From: UBA965 sp040396955
Lineage (GTDB): Bacteria; Chloroflexota; Chloroflexia; Chloroflexales; Roseiflexaceae
Length of the DNA stretch: 64,000 bases
Direction: 5' to 3'
Assembly: GCA_040396955.1 (NCBI GenBank)
Contig: JBBAWX010000002.1
Location: 124,001 to 188,000 of the forward strand
Below, in pieces: positions 1 to 9,207 of the stretch (position 1 is the stretch's first letter; the number at the start of each line of letters is the position of its first letter). Position numbers and translations under genes: made by a program. The notes beneath the pieces are model-generated. The model was not told the DNA's origin. It was given only the letters and a program-made list of their open reading frames with translations, and did not search any database.

Positions 1-1758
1 CAGTCACGTATTTTTCGTGACAACCAGCACGTCAACGAGCGTGTGATGGATTCCAACGACCTCGAGCGTGAGCGTGGTATTACCATCATGGCCAAGAACA
101 CTGCCGTGAACTACAAGGGGTCAAAGATCAACATCGTTGACACCCCGGGCCACGCCGATTTCGGTGGTGAAGTTGAGCGTGTGATGAACATGGTTGACGG
201 TGTATTGTTGTTGGTGGATGCCGTTGATGGTCCGATGCCGCAGACGCGTTTTGTGCTTCGCAAAGCGTTGCAGGCAGGTCATCGAGCAATTGTTGTGGTC
301 AACAAAATCGACCGCCCCAATGCGCGACCACAGTGGGTCGTGAATGAGACGTTTGATTTGTTCGTGGAGCTTGGTGCCAGCGACGAGCAGGCCGAGTTCC
401 CGGTTGTCTATGCGAGTGCTCTCAACGGTATTTCTGGTACCGAACCCGATGCTCTGAGTGATTCACTGGAGCCGTTATTTGACGCTATTTTGGCGCATAT
501 TCCGGCCCCTGATGTTGATCTTGATGCGCCGGTGCAATTGCTGGTTACCAACACTTTTTATGATGACTACCGTGGCAAAATCATGCTGGGGCGGATTCGT
601 CGTGGCACGATGACCAAAGGTCAGGCTGTCACGCGCATCATGCACGACGGGACGCAACAAGCCGCCAAAGTGGTGCAGATTTTCACCTACAACGGTCTTG
701 ATCGGAGCGAAGTAGAGTCGGCCTTGGCCGGTGATATTATCGCTGTGGCCGGCATTGCCGATGGCATGATTGGTGAGACGGTTGCCGACAGTCTGGCCCC
801 AGAGCAGCTCCCGGTGATTGCCGTGGAAGAGCCCACGGTGCGCATGACCTTCGGTGTCAACACGAGTCCATTTGCGGGCCGTGAAGGCACCCACGTTACC
901 TCGCGTAAGCTACGTGACCGTTTGTTTGTGGAGCGTGAGCGCGACGTGGCATTGCGTGTCGAAGAGACGGACGTTCCTGATGCATTTGTGGTGAGCGGGC
1001 GTGGTGAGCTACACCTGACCATTTTGATTGAGAACATGCGCCGTGAGGGGTATGAGTTCCAAGTATCACGCCCTGAGGTGATTTTGCGCCTCATCGACGG
1101 GGTACGCATGGAGCCCATTGAGCAGGTCGAAGTCGATGTCTCTGAGCAGTACCAAGGCACAGTCATTGAGCTCCTCGGACAACGGCGTGGCATCATGCAA
1201 AACATGAACTACCGTGAAGACGGCACCGTGTTGTTGACCTTCTTGGTGCCAACACGTGGTTTGCTCGGGTTCCGTCAGCAGCTGTTGACGTCGACGCGTG
1301 GTGAGGGCCAACTCAACACGTTGTTTTATGAGTATCAGCCGGTAACGGGGGAAATCAACACGCGCACCAACGGGTCGCTGGTTGCATCCGAGGCCGGGGT
1401 AACGACAACGTTCGGGTTGCACGGTGCTCAAGAGCGCGGCCAGCTCTTCATTGGGGCAGGTGTCGACATCTATGAGGGGATGATTATCGGGCAAAACAGC
1501 CGTGAGCGCGATCTTGAAGTCAATGTGTGCAAAAAGAAGCACTTGACCAACATTCGTTCATCGGGTGCCGATGATGCACTTCGGCTCGAGACACCACGGG
1601 TGTTGAGTCTTGACGATGCCGTTGAATACCTCGGCGACGACGAGTTGCTCGAAGTCACCCCGAAGGCCTACCGGTTGCGCAAGCGGTTGTTGTCGCTTGA
1701 TGAACGCAAGCGGGATCAGAAACGGCGTGAGATGGCGCTGCAAATCGAGCCCGTCTAA
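1..1758 (+). CDS. typA: Ribosome-associated GTPase TypA/BipA (5' end cut by window)
   Basis: This is a translational GTPase of the EF-G-like BipA family, which binds the ribosome and supports 50S assembly and stress growth. The frame is open from base 1, and the first codons match the switch I region ending in the hallmark DSNDLERERGIT. The window therefore lacks roughly 25-30 N-terminal residues, including the P-loop. Visible motifs are DTPGHADF (G3), NKIDR (G4) and a SAL-type G5 in 'YASALNG'. The EF-G domain III/V-like part and the BipA-specific C-terminal domain follow ('LLGFRQQLLTSTRGEG', 'VCKKKHLTNIRSS'). There are 585 codons with a TAA stop, consistent with a full family length just over 600. 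It stands alone; a hairpin lies 30 bp after the stop. Confidence 0.97.
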   Translation, partial: QSRIFRDNQHVNERVMDSNDLERERGITIMAKNTAVNYKGSKINIVDTPGHADFGGEVERVMNMVDGVLLLVDAVDGPMPQTRFVLRKALQAGHRAIVVVNKIDRPNARPQWVVNETFDLFVELGASDEQAEFPVVYASALNGISGTEPDALSDSLEPLFDAILAHIPAPDVDLDAPVQLLVTNTFYDDYRGKIMLGRIRRGTMTKGQAVTRIMHDGTQQAAKVVQIFTYNGLDRSEVESALAGDIIAVAGIADGMIGETVADSLAPEQLPVIAVEEPTVRMTFGVNTSPFAGREGTHVTSRKLRDRLFVERERDVALRVEETDVPDAFVVSGRGELHLTILIENMRREGYEFQVSRPEVILRLIDGVRMEPIEQVEVDVSEQYQGTVIELLGQRRGIMQNMNYREDGTVLLTFLVPTRGLLGFRQQLLTSTRGEGQLNTLFYEYQPVTGEINTRTNGSLVASEAGVTTTFGLHGAQERGQLFIGAGVDIYEGMIIGQNSRERDLEVNVCKKKHLTNIRSSGADDALRLETPRVLSLDDAVEYLGDDELLEVTPKAYRLRKRLLSLDERKRDQKRREMALQIEPV

Positions 1759-1787
1759 GTTTCCGGTTTCTCCAACATACCGTCTCC

Positions 1788-1814
1788 CAAGAGGTCAGCA
1801 TTGCTGGCCTCTTG
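1788..1814. terminator. Hairpin after typA
   Basis: A near-perfect inverted repeat (CAAGAGGTCAGCA with TGCTGGCCTCTTG, one G-U wobble) lies 30 bp after the typA stop. It has no T-run after it, so it resembles the U-less hairpins seen at other 3' ends in this window. Termination is inferred. Confidence 0.5.
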
Positions 1815-1825
1815 TCATAAGCAAG

Positions 1826-1834
1826 TGGTATACT
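1826..1834 (+). promoter_or_regulatory. Extended -10 promoter for the ABC exporter pair
   Basis: TGGTATACT matches an extended -10 element (TGnTATAAT, one mismatch). It sits about 50 bp before the chosen start at 1885, and no well-spaced -35 is visible. Because it lies inside the longest open frame, it argues that translation begins at 1885 (or 1867) rather than at the TTG at 1801. Confidence 0.45.
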
Positions 1835-1884
1835 ACTCTGGTCTGACAGGTATCGGTTCAGCTCTCATGTTTGAAGAGGGACGC

Positions 1885-3666
1885 ATGCATCAGTTACGGG
1901 CGCTCTGGCCATACGTATTGCGCTACCGCTGGCACTTTCTACTGGGGATGGTCTGTGCGGTGATTGGTACGTTGTTTGCGATTCAGGTGCCGCAGATGCT
2001 GCGGTCAATTGTCGATGATATCAACGCCAAGGGTATCATTTGGACCGATTTGTGGCATGCCACTGTCATCATGGTTGGATTTTCGATTGCAGACGGCGTC
2101 TTTCGTTTTGGGCAACGGACACTGATTCTTGGCACGGCGCACCAGGTCGAAGGTGATTTGCGTGAGGCAATGTTTCATCGCCTCCTTGAGCTCGATCAAC
2201 GCTTCTACGGTGAGCATCACACGGGTGACCTGATGACGCGGGTCACCAACGATATATCGGCAATCCGGCAATTTTTAGGGGCTGGTGTGAGTTCGCTGGT
2301 AAGTGCCGTGCTGATGATTGTCGGTGCGGCCACGGTGATGATGTTGACCAACGCAACGCTGGCGATCGTGGTGTTGCTGTTGCTGCCGACGGTCACGTTG
2401 TTGTTTGTGTTGGTGGGGGCACGCATGCGTGCGATTTTTCGGCGAGTGCAAGATTTGTACGGCGAAGTATCGACTCGCGCCCAAGAAAATTTTTCAGGGA
2501 TTCGCACCATCAAAGCCTATACCCAAGAAGAATCCGAGACGGCAGAATTTTTGCGCATCAACGAACGATTCCGTGGCGAGAATGTACGCTATGTGCTATT
2601 GAGCGGTCTGATGTGGCCCACGATTAGTTTGGCACTGGGCACCATTGGTGCGTTGGTGTTGCTTGTCGGTGGCCGCCAGGTGGCAACTGGTGGGATGACG
2701 GTCGGCGATTTGGTGTTGTTCAATGGGTACTTGGCTGCTCTTGGTTGGCCGGTGGTGGCACTCGGGTGGACGGTCGATTTGTATCAACAAGCCGCCTCGG
2801 CTGCCGGTCGCCTCGGTGAAGTGCTCCAGCGTGTGCCACGCATCAAAAGTGAGCCTGGTGCGCAGCCGTTGGAGATTACCGGTGCCATTCAATTTACGGA
2901 TGTCGGCATTGCCGTCGGCGAGGGTGCTGACCAGCGTTGGATTCTACGGCACATGTCGTTTGCCGTAAAAACCGGCCAGACGGTTGGGATTGTGGGCGCT
3001 ACTGGCGGTGGCAAAACGACGCTGGTGAATTTGTTGGCGCGAGTACAAGACCCCCACGAAGGCGCGATTTTCATTGATGGTCATGATATTCGGACGATTG
3101 AGGTGGCATCGCTCCGGAGCGGGATTGGATATGTGCCGCAAGACACGTTTTTGTTTAGTGTGCCAGTTCGCGAAAACGTCATGTTTGGGCGGCCCGATGC
3201 CACGCACGATGAAGTCGAGCGGGCATTGTTGATTTCGCGATTGAGCAACGACGTAGTACAACTCCCGGATGGCATCGACACATTGATTGGTGAGCGTGGA
3301 GTAACGTTATCGGGTGGGCAAAAACAACGGACAGCGATTGCCCGTGCGGTGTTGCGCAACCCGGCAATTTTGGTACTTGATGATGCTCTGTCGAGCGTTG
3401 ACACGCATACGGCAGCACAGATTCTTGACGGTCTCAAGGAATTTCGTGCAGGTCGGACTGCGCTGATTATCGCACAACGGATTGCAACGGTGCGCGATGC
3501 AGATACTATTTTGGTGCTCAACGAAGGGCGACTTGCGGAACAGGGGACGCACCAGCAGTTGCTTGCTCAAGATGGTTTGTATGCGGCCATGTATCGCCGC
3601 GAGCTTCTAGAAGACGAAATCAACACGACATCGGCAACGAAATCAGACACGGGGACGCAACAATGA
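1885..3666 (+). CDS. Heterodimeric ABC exporter, degenerate-site subunit
   Basis: This type-IV (ABCB-like) half-transporter has six N-terminal membrane helices (about residues 1-310) and one ATPase domain. It has Walker A GATGGGKTT at 371-379 and a canonical signature LSGGQ at 475-479. The Walker B Asp is followed by Asp500 instead of the catalytic Glu, and the switch His is Gln (about 531). That is the pattern of the degenerate half of heterodimers such as TM287/288, LmrCD and BmrCD. ATG 1885 is preceded by GAAGAGGGA, the best ribosome site; an in-frame ATG at 1867 is the alternative. The stop overlaps the next gene as ATGA, so the two should be co-translated. The substrate (drug, lipid or peptide) cannot be read from sequence. 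Confidence 0.93.
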   Translation: MHQLRALWPYVLRYRWHFLLGMVCAVIGTLFAIQVPQMLRSIVDDINAKGIIWTDLWHATVIMVGFSIADGVFRFGQRTLILGTAHQVEGDLREAMFHRLLELDQRFYGEHHTGDLMTRVTNDISAIRQFLGAGVSSLVSAVLMIVGAATVMMLTNATLAIVVLLLLPTVTLLFVLVGARMRAIFRRVQDLYGEVSTRAQENFSGIRTIKAYTQEESETAEFLRINERFRGENVRYVLLSGLMWPTISLALGTIGALVLLVGGRQVATGGMTVGDLVLFNGYLAALGWPVVALGWTVDLYQQAASAAGRLGEVLQRVPRIKSEPGAQPLEITGAIQFTDVGIAVGEGADQRWILRHMSFAVKTGQTVGIVGATGGGKTTLVNLLARVQDPHEGAIFIDGHDIRTIEVASLRSGIGYVPQDTFLFSVPVRENVMFGRPDATHDEVERALLISRLSNDVVQLPDGIDTLIGERGVTLSGGQKQRTAIARAVLRNPAILVLDDALSSVDTHTAAQILDGLKEFRAGRTALIIAQRIATVRDADTILVLNEGRLAEQGTHQQLLAQDGLYAAMYRRELLEDEINTTSATKSDTGTQQ

Positions 3667-5429
3667 CCATGCACGATGATGAAATCCTCGGAAAAGCGTA
3701 CGACGGTAAACTCGTTGCGCGGCTATTCGGCTTCGTGTGGCCGTATAAATGGGCCCTGTTTGGGGCGATTGCTCTGATGATTGGCAGTGCGTTGGTTGAG
3801 TTACTGCCGCCATATCTGCTCCGCACAGCCATTGATGGCCCGATTTCACAAGGCGATGTCGAAGGAATTGTGCCGATTTTTGGGGCCTACATTGCGACGC
3901 TGGTGGCGGCTTTTGGTTTTCGTTATGCGCAGACCTACGTGATGCAGTCGATGAGCCAACGAATCATCATTGACATTCGCATGACAATTTTTCGCCACAT
4001 TCAACGCATGAGTTTGCAGTTTTTTGATCGCAACCCAGTGGGGCGATTGTTGACACGAATCACGAATGATGTCGATGCCCTCAACGAATTCATCACGCAG
4101 GGGACGGTGGCCCTGCTCGGTGATTTGGTGCGTCTGTTGTTTGTGATTGTGACCATGTTGGTGCTCAACTGGCGCTTGGCACTGGTGGCGTTCATCATGT
4201 TGCCAGTGGTCATCGTATCGACGATTATCTTTCAAAAAATCATGCGGTCGACGTATCGCACGATGCGGCAACGTTTGGCACGTATTAATGCGTACCTCAA
4301 CGAACAAATCACCGGCGTGTTGGTGACGCAGTTGTTTGGGCGTGAACCGAAGAGCAAGGAATTTTTTCGCGAGATTAGTCAGCTTTTCTTGGAGTCGCAG
4401 TTTCGCTCCAACTCAACGTTTGCGGTCTTTTTTCCGACCATCAATCTCATTTCGGTAACCGCGACTGCGGTGTTGTTGTTGCTCGGTGGCCAGTTGGTGC
4501 TCAACGAAGTAGCGAGCATTGGCATGTTGGTGGCGTTTACGTTGTACACGGAGCAGGCATTTGCGCCGATACGGCAACTCGCCGATCGCTACAACACCCT
4601 CCAAAGTGCCATGGCATCGTCGGAGCGGGTCTTCGGGGTGCTTGATACACCGATGCAAATCAAAGATGCCGAGCATCCGCGGCAGTTGCCGATGCCGGTG
4701 CGTGGTGAAATCGTGTTTGAGGATGTGGTGTTTGGGTATAATCCGGATGAGCCGGTGCTCCGTGGGGTGTCGTTTACCATACCGGCCGGGCAATCGGTGG
4801 CAGTGGTCGGCGCAACGGGAGCCGGCAAGACCTCGCTTGTCAGCCTGATGGCGCGTTTCTACGAAATTCAGTCGGGTAGCATCAAACTCGACGGGGTTGA
4901 TATCCGTGAGGTGACGCAACACGACCTCCGCAAGCACGTTGGTGCGGTTCCACAAGACCCAACATGCTTTAGTGGAACGATTACGCAAAACATTCGCCTC
5001 AACGACCACACCATCACAGATGACCAGGTACGTCGTGCCGCCGAAATCGCCGGTGCTGCTCCCTTCATCGAAAAACTACCGGGAACGTACGATTACGAAG
5101 TACGCGAGCGCGGTTCTAATCTGTCGGTTGGTCAACGGCAGTTGTTGGCCTTTGCACGGGCGATGGCGTTTAACCCAGAAGTACTGCTGATTCTGGATGA
5201 GGCCACGAGTAGCGTGGATACTGAGACAGAATTCATCATGCAAGATGCGGTACAGCGATTATTGAAAGGGCGGACGTCGATTGTCATTGCGCACCGCTTG
5301 TCGACGATTCGGCACGTTGATCGGATTTTGGTGCTGCATCGTGGGCTTTTGGTAGAAGATGGTACACACGAAAATCTTATCGCCAAAGATGGTTATTATG
5401 CGCGACTCCATCGTCTGCAGTACGAATAA
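3663..5429 (+). CDS. Heterodimeric ABC exporter, catalytic-site subunit
   Basis: This 588-aa half-transporter has a six-helix membrane domain followed by an ATPase domain. Walker A GATGAGKTS is at about 383, Walker B ends in Asp512-Glu513 (the intact catalytic base), and the switch is His (IVIAHRLST). The signature is altered to LSVGQ (487-491). Partnered with the preceding subunit, this gives one complete site (these Walker motifs plus the partner's LSGGQ) and one degenerate site. The coding change at 3663 is an ATGA overlap, which favours 1:1 synthesis. A 13-bp perfect hairpin follows about 30 bp after the stop. By family it exports hydrophobic compounds or lipids; the actual cargo is unknown. 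Confidence 0.94.
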   Translation: MTMHDDEILGKAYDGKLVARLFGFVWPYKWALFGAIALMIGSALVELLPPYLLRTAIDGPISQGDVEGIVPIFGAYIATLVAAFGFRYAQTYVMQSMSQRIIIDIRMTIFRHIQRMSLQFFDRNPVGRLLTRITNDVDALNEFITQGTVALLGDLVRLLFVIVTMLVLNWRLALVAFIMLPVVIVSTIIFQKIMRSTYRTMRQRLARINAYLNEQITGVLVTQLFGREPKSKEFFREISQLFLESQFRSNSTFAVFFPTINLISVTATAVLLLLGGQLVLNEVASIGMLVAFTLYTEQAFAPIRQLADRYNTLQSAMASSERVFGVLDTPMQIKDAEHPRQLPMPVRGEIVFEDVVFGYNPDEPVLRGVSFTIPAGQSVAVVGATGAGKTSLVSLMARFYEIQSGSIKLDGVDIREVTQHDLRKHVGAVPQDPTCFSGTITQNIRLNDHTITDDQVRRAAEIAGAAPFIEKLPGTYDYEVRERGSNLSVGQRQLLAFARAMAFNPEVLLILDEATSSVDTETEFIMQDAVQRLLKGRTSIVIAHRLSTIRHVDRILVLHRGLLVEDGTHENLIAKDGYYARLHRLQYE

Positions 5430-5461
5430 CGCGGGGTGCAAAGACGGAGGAGTGGGCCGAG

Positions 5462-5490
5462 ACGGCAGGAAGCGTATCGCTTCCTGCCGT
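5462..5490. terminator. 13-bp perfect hairpin after the ABC pair
   Basis: ACGGCAGGAAGCG and CGCTTCCTGCCGT form a perfect stem around a TAT loop, 32 bp after the stop. There is no T-run. It also lies upstream of the aminotransferase gene, so a barrier between the two transcription units is the likely role. Confidence 0.55.
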
Positions 5491-5567
5491 TGGTACATCC
5501 GTGGTCAGTCTGACAAAAAAGTGGTAGTATGGATTTGAGCATATGCAACAAAGAAAGAGAGCTCCCA

Positions 5568-6890
5568 ATGGCGAAGAGCATCGACATTCGTACCGCCATC
5601 CCTGGTCCGAAATCGCAAGCAATGGTGGCCCGTCGCGAAGCAGCGGTCCCAAATGGTTTGTATAAAGCGCATCCAATTGCGGTGGATCATGCCCACGGGG
5701 CGTTGGTCACCGACATCGATGGCAACACCTACATTGACTTTGTGGGCGGAATTGGTGTCCTCAATGCGGGGCACACCATGCCAGAAATCGTTGATGCGAT
5801 TACCAATCAGGCCAATAAACTCATCCATTTTTCAGCGTTAGTTGGCACGTACGAGTCGTACGTAGAGTTGTGTGAGCGCCTCAATGAGGCGGTGCCGATT
5901 CGCGGGGCGTGTAAGACGATTTTGGCCAACAGTGGTGCAGAGGCGGTTGAAAATGCGATTAAAATCGCCAAAGTGAAGACTGGACGGACCGCGATTATCG
6001 CCTTTGAGGGTGGGTATCACGGTCGCACATTGTTGACGTTGTCGTTGACGTCAAAAACAGCATTTAAAAAGAACTTGGGACCGTTCTTCCCGGAAGTCTA
6101 CCGGGCTCCCTTCCCCTATGAATACCAGTGCAAATTGTGCCAAAACTCGTGTAGTGGTGTGTGTACCGATCAACTCGAAAAAATGTTGCTCACGCACGTG
6201 GATGCGAGTGCGGTGGCGGCCATCATCATCGAGCCGGTGCAGGGCGAGGGTGGGTTTATCCCGGTGCCCAAGAGTTACATGCAGCGGTTGCGTCAGATTT
6301 GTGACAAACACGGTATCGTACTAATTGCCGATGAAGTGCAGTGTGGTTTTGGGCGTACGGGGACCTTGTTTGCCATGGAGCAGATGGGAGTTGAGCCGGA
6401 TATCATTGTGACGGCCAAATCCATTGCAGCTGGGATGCCGCTTGCTGCCGTAACTGGGCGAGCCGACATCATGGATGCGGTGCACCTGGGTGGCATTGGT
6501 GGCACGTATGGTGGGAATCCACTGGCGTGTGCGGCTGCCATCGAGGTGATGAATCAATTCCAAGATGGTGATTTGCTGGAGCGCGCTCAACAAATCGGGG
6601 CTCAGATAGGTGAGCGCGGCCAAACCTGGTTACGCGATGTGCCGTCGGTGGGGGATGTGCGTGGTCTTGGGAGCATGATGGCCATTGAATTCGTCAAAGA
6701 CCGCGAAACTCGTGTGCCTGACCCGGATGCCGTCGCCAAGGTGAGTGCCTATTGTCTGCAGCATGGAGTGATTACCATGCGAGCCGGTTTGTACACCAAC
6801 TGTATCCGACTACTGATGCCGCTCGTAATCACCGATGAACAGCTGCAAGAGGGTCTCGATGTACTCGATGCCGCTATTCGGTCGTTGTAG
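5568..6890 (+). CDS. gabT: Class III aminotransferase, GABA aminotransferase type
   Basis: This PLP enzyme transfers the omega-amino group of GABA (or a related omega-amino acid) to 2-oxoglutarate. The match to GabT is clear: 'SGAEAVENAIKIAK' phosphate-binding loop, 'EPVQGEGGF', 'DEVQCGFGRTG' and the PLP lysine at K284 in 'TAKSIAAGMP'. The start ATG 5568 follows AAGAAAGAGAG; the upstream in-frame ATG at 5529 has no ribosome site. The length is 440 aa, typical of the family. Oddly, residues 188-199 hold four cysteines spaced C-x2-C-x3-C-x3-C in the loop before 'EPVQGEGG', which could bind Zn or an Fe-S cluster. The aldehyde dehydrogenase two genes downstream could oxidise the semialdehyde product. 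Exact substrate is uncertain. Confidence 0.9.
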   Translation: MAKSIDIRTAIPGPKSQAMVARREAAVPNGLYKAHPIAVDHAHGALVTDIDGNTYIDFVGGIGVLNAGHTMPEIVDAITNQANKLIHFSALVGTYESYVELCERLNEAVPIRGACKTILANSGAEAVENAIKIAKVKTGRTAIIAFEGGYHGRTLLTLSLTSKTAFKKNLGPFFPEVYRAPFPYEYQCKLCQNSCSGVCTDQLEKMLLTHVDASAVAAIIIEPVQGEGGFIPVPKSYMQRLRQICDKHGIVLIADEVQCGFGRTGTLFAMEQMGVEPDIIVTAKSIAAGMPLAAVTGRADIMDAVHLGGIGGTYGGNPLACAAAIEVMNQFQDGDLLERAQQIGAQIGERGQTWLRDVPSVGDVRGLGSMMAIEFVKDRETRVPDPDAVAKVSAYCLQHGVITMRAGLYTNCIRLLMPLVITDEQLQEGLDVLDAAIRSL

Positions 6891-6905
6891 GGGTGTGAAA
6901 TAGAC

Positions 6906-7532
6906 ATGGATGTTACCATTGTCCAGACGCAATTAGCGCATGCGGATGCGATAGCAGAGTTGCAACGACTCTGCTATCCGACACTTGACCCGAGTCATTT
7001 GATAACCCAGGCACACATTGCCAGCCACATTGCCATTTTTCCGGAGGGGCAACACGTGGCGTTGATCGATGGCACGGTCGTCGGCATGAGCTCTTCGTTG
7101 CGGTATACGATTGATTTTCAGGGCGAGCAACATTCATTCGACGACATGATTGCTGGTGGTTTTTTTACGACGCATCAACCGGACGGCGAATGGCTGTATG
7201 GTGCCGATATGAGTACGCATCCTGCCTATCGACGGCGTGGGATTGCATCGCTCTTGTACGATGCGCGTAAGGCGCTGATTAAGCGTTTGAATCTTCGGGG
7301 AATGGTGGGAGGTGGTATGGTGCCAGGGTACCGCTTCTATAAGGACCATATGTCTTTAGAAGCATATGCGGCCCAGGTCGCCGCTGGTGCCATTCATGAT
7401 CCGACGTTGACGCCGCAGTTGAAAAACGGGTACACGGTGCGTGGAATTATCCGCGACTATCTGCATGATGCCGAACTCGGCAACGATGCCACACTGATTG
7501 TCTGGGATAACCCGGATTATCGGGCAACGTAG
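6906..7532 (+). CDS. GNAT-family N-acetyltransferase
   Basis: This 208-aa cytoplasmic protein has the GCN5-related acetyltransferase fold. The acetyl-CoA pyrophosphate loop is visible as 'HPAYRRRGIASLLYDAR' (R/Q-x-x-G-x-G/A type, about residues 103-119). It starts 15 bp after the aminotransferase stop and is followed 57 bp later by the aldehyde dehydrogenase, so it is probably in the same operon and may acetylate an amine or amino-acid intermediate. The acceptor substrate cannot be deduced. The C-terminal extension after about residue 150 ('NGYTVRGIIRDYLHD') appears in a subgroup of GNATs annotated only generically. Confidence 0.85.
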   Translation: MDVTIVQTQLAHADAIAELQRLCYPTLDPSHLITQAHIASHIAIFPEGQHVALIDGTVVGMSSSLRYTIDFQGEQHSFDDMIAGGFFTTHQPDGEWLYGADMSTHPAYRRRGIASLLYDARKALIKRLNLRGMVGGGMVPGYRFYKDHMSLEAYAAQVAAGAIHDPTLTPQLKNGYTVRGIIRDYLHDAELGNDATLIVWDNPDYRAT

Positions 7533-7589
7533 GGAAAATCCACGGGAGTCCAAGGTCGAGATGACCACTATAGGTGCGAGGAGAACATC

Positions 7590-9032
7590 ATGAATACACG
7601 CCGTAATTTTATTGGTGGTGAGTGGGTGGCACCGAGCACGGGTGACTACAGTGAAGTGCGGAATCCGGCTGACATCGATGATGTGGTCGGTTATGCGCCG
7701 AAATCGGCACCAAGCGACGTCGACCAAGCCATAGCAGCAGCGGCAGCGGCGTACCCGGGGTGGTCGAGTCGCCCAGCACCAGAGCGTGGGCGCATCTTGC
7801 ACCGCGCAGCCAATTTGCTTGAGACGCGCATCGATGAATGGGCGGCCGAATTAACCCGTGAAGAGGGAAAAACGCGCCTAGAAGCGCGCAACGAAGTGGT
7901 GCGTGCGGTTGAGCTCTTCCGGTATTTTGCTGGTGAGGCATGGCGTGTCGGTGGGGATGTATTGCCAGCGGATACTCCGCGTACGTTGCTCTACAGTGTG
8001 CGGGTGCCGTTGGGCGTGGTTGCGATTATTACCCCCTGGAACTTCCCGCTTTCCATTCCTGTCTGGAAGATGGCACCAGCGCTCGTGATGGGCAACACGG
8101 TCGTACTCAAGCCGGCGTCGGCCACACCGTTGATGGCGTTGCGTTTGATGGAGCTACTCCATGAAGCCGGAGTGCCAGCTGGGGTGGTGAATTGTGTGAC
8201 AGGGAGTGGTGGCACGATTGGTGATGTGCTTGCCACTGATCGACGCATTAAAGCGGTGTCGTTCACCGGGTCGTATGCGGTTGGTCATGCGCTCTACCAA
8301 AAAACGGCCATGCAGTTGACCCGTACACATCTTGAAATGGGTGGCAAAAACCCGGTGATTGTGGCAGCAGATGCCGATCTCGATAAAGCGGTGAGCATCG
8401 TGGTGCGAGGCGGTTTTGCTCTGACCGGTCAAGCATGTACCGCAACAAGCCGTGTGATTGTCGAACAAGCCGTGGTTGCCGAATTTGCGAAACGACTCGC
8501 CATTGCTGCCAATGCAATTGTGGTCGGAAATGGTCTGGCCGATGGAGTGCAAATGGGGCCAGCAGTGAGTGCCAGCCAAAAAAACACGGATCTTGAGTAT
8601 ATTGAGATCGCCAACGAAGAAGGGGCACAGGTGGTTGCTGGTGGAGTCGCAGCGCCGGGGAACGGGCATTTTGTACGCCCCACGGTGTTGACTGGAGTCC
8701 ACTCTGGCATGCGCGTGGCTCAGGAAGAGGTCTTTGGTCCGGTGATTGCAGTCATGTCGGCGCAAAACCTCACCGAAGCAATGGCAATTGCGAATGATGT
8801 TTCCTTCGGGCTGTCGGCGACATTGGTGTCCAATGATATGCGGCATGCGATTCGTTTTGCCGAAGAGGCAGAGGCTGGCATGTTGAAATTAAATCAACCA
8901 ACTGCAGGGGTGTCGATTCAAGCGCCGTTCGGTGGCTTTAAGCAGAGCGGTTCGGGCATGTTCCGCGAAATGGGCAAGGGAGCCATTGAGTTCTTTAGTC
9001 AAGAGAAGACCATCTATCTCGATGGTCAGTAG
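7590..9032 (+). CDS. NAD(P)-dependent aldehyde dehydrogenase (semialdehyde dehydrogenase type)
   Basis: This soluble 480-aa enzyme oxidises an aldehyde to a carboxylate. It has the ALDH landmarks in order: 'ITPWNFPLSIPVWK' (nucleotide site Asn and Lys), 'SFTGSYAVG' (Rossmann loop), general base Glu249 in LEMGGKNP, nucleophile Cys283 in 'GQACTATSR', and 'QEEVFGPV'. Overall it resembles the 2-oxoglutarate semialdehyde / succinate semialdehyde dehydrogenase group. With a GABA-type aminotransferase in the same cluster, conversion of succinate semialdehyde to succinate is the simplest reading. GAGGAG lies just before the ATG. No hairpin separates it from the HU gene, but HU has its own promoter. 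Confidence 0.9.
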   Translation: MNTRRNFIGGEWVAPSTGDYSEVRNPADIDDVVGYAPKSAPSDVDQAIAAAAAAYPGWSSRPAPERGRILHRAANLLETRIDEWAAELTREEGKTRLEARNEVVRAVELFRYFAGEAWRVGGDVLPADTPRTLLYSVRVPLGVVAIITPWNFPLSIPVWKMAPALVMGNTVVLKPASATPLMALRLMELLHEAGVPAGVVNCVTGSGGTIGDVLATDRRIKAVSFTGSYAVGHALYQKTAMQLTRTHLEMGGKNPVIVAADADLDKAVSIVVRGGFALTGQACTATSRVIVEQAVVAEFAKRLAIAANAIVVGNGLADGVQMGPAVSASQKNTDLEYIEIANEEGAQVVAGGVAAPGNGHFVRPTVLTGVHSGMRVAQEEVFGPVIAVMSAQNLTEAMAIANDVSFGLSATLVSNDMRHAIRFAEEAEAGMLKLNQPTAGVSIQAPFGGFKQSGSGMFREMGKGAIEFFSQEKTIYLDGQ

Positions 9033-9136
9033 ATTGTTGGTAATGAATATGCACAGACTATCCCAGTAAAATACGGCTTTCTACTGCAGAATACGCCGAG
9101 AAATTCATCAAAAAGTAAGAATTTCTTGACGTTATC

Positions 9137-9165
9137 TTGACATTTGTCGCATATTCGGCTATACA
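9137..9165 (+). promoter_or_regulatory. Sigma-70-type promoter of the HU gene
   Basis: A perfect -35 TTGACA (9137-9142) lies 17 bp before TATACA (9160-9165); TACAAT at 9162-9167 is a second -10 choice. It sits 43 bp before the HU start in an AT-rich gap, which fits a highly expressed nucleoid protein. Confidence 0.75.
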
Positions 9166-9207
9166 ATATACGGGGTTAGTGAATTTGTGCAGAAAGGACG
9201 CATTCCA

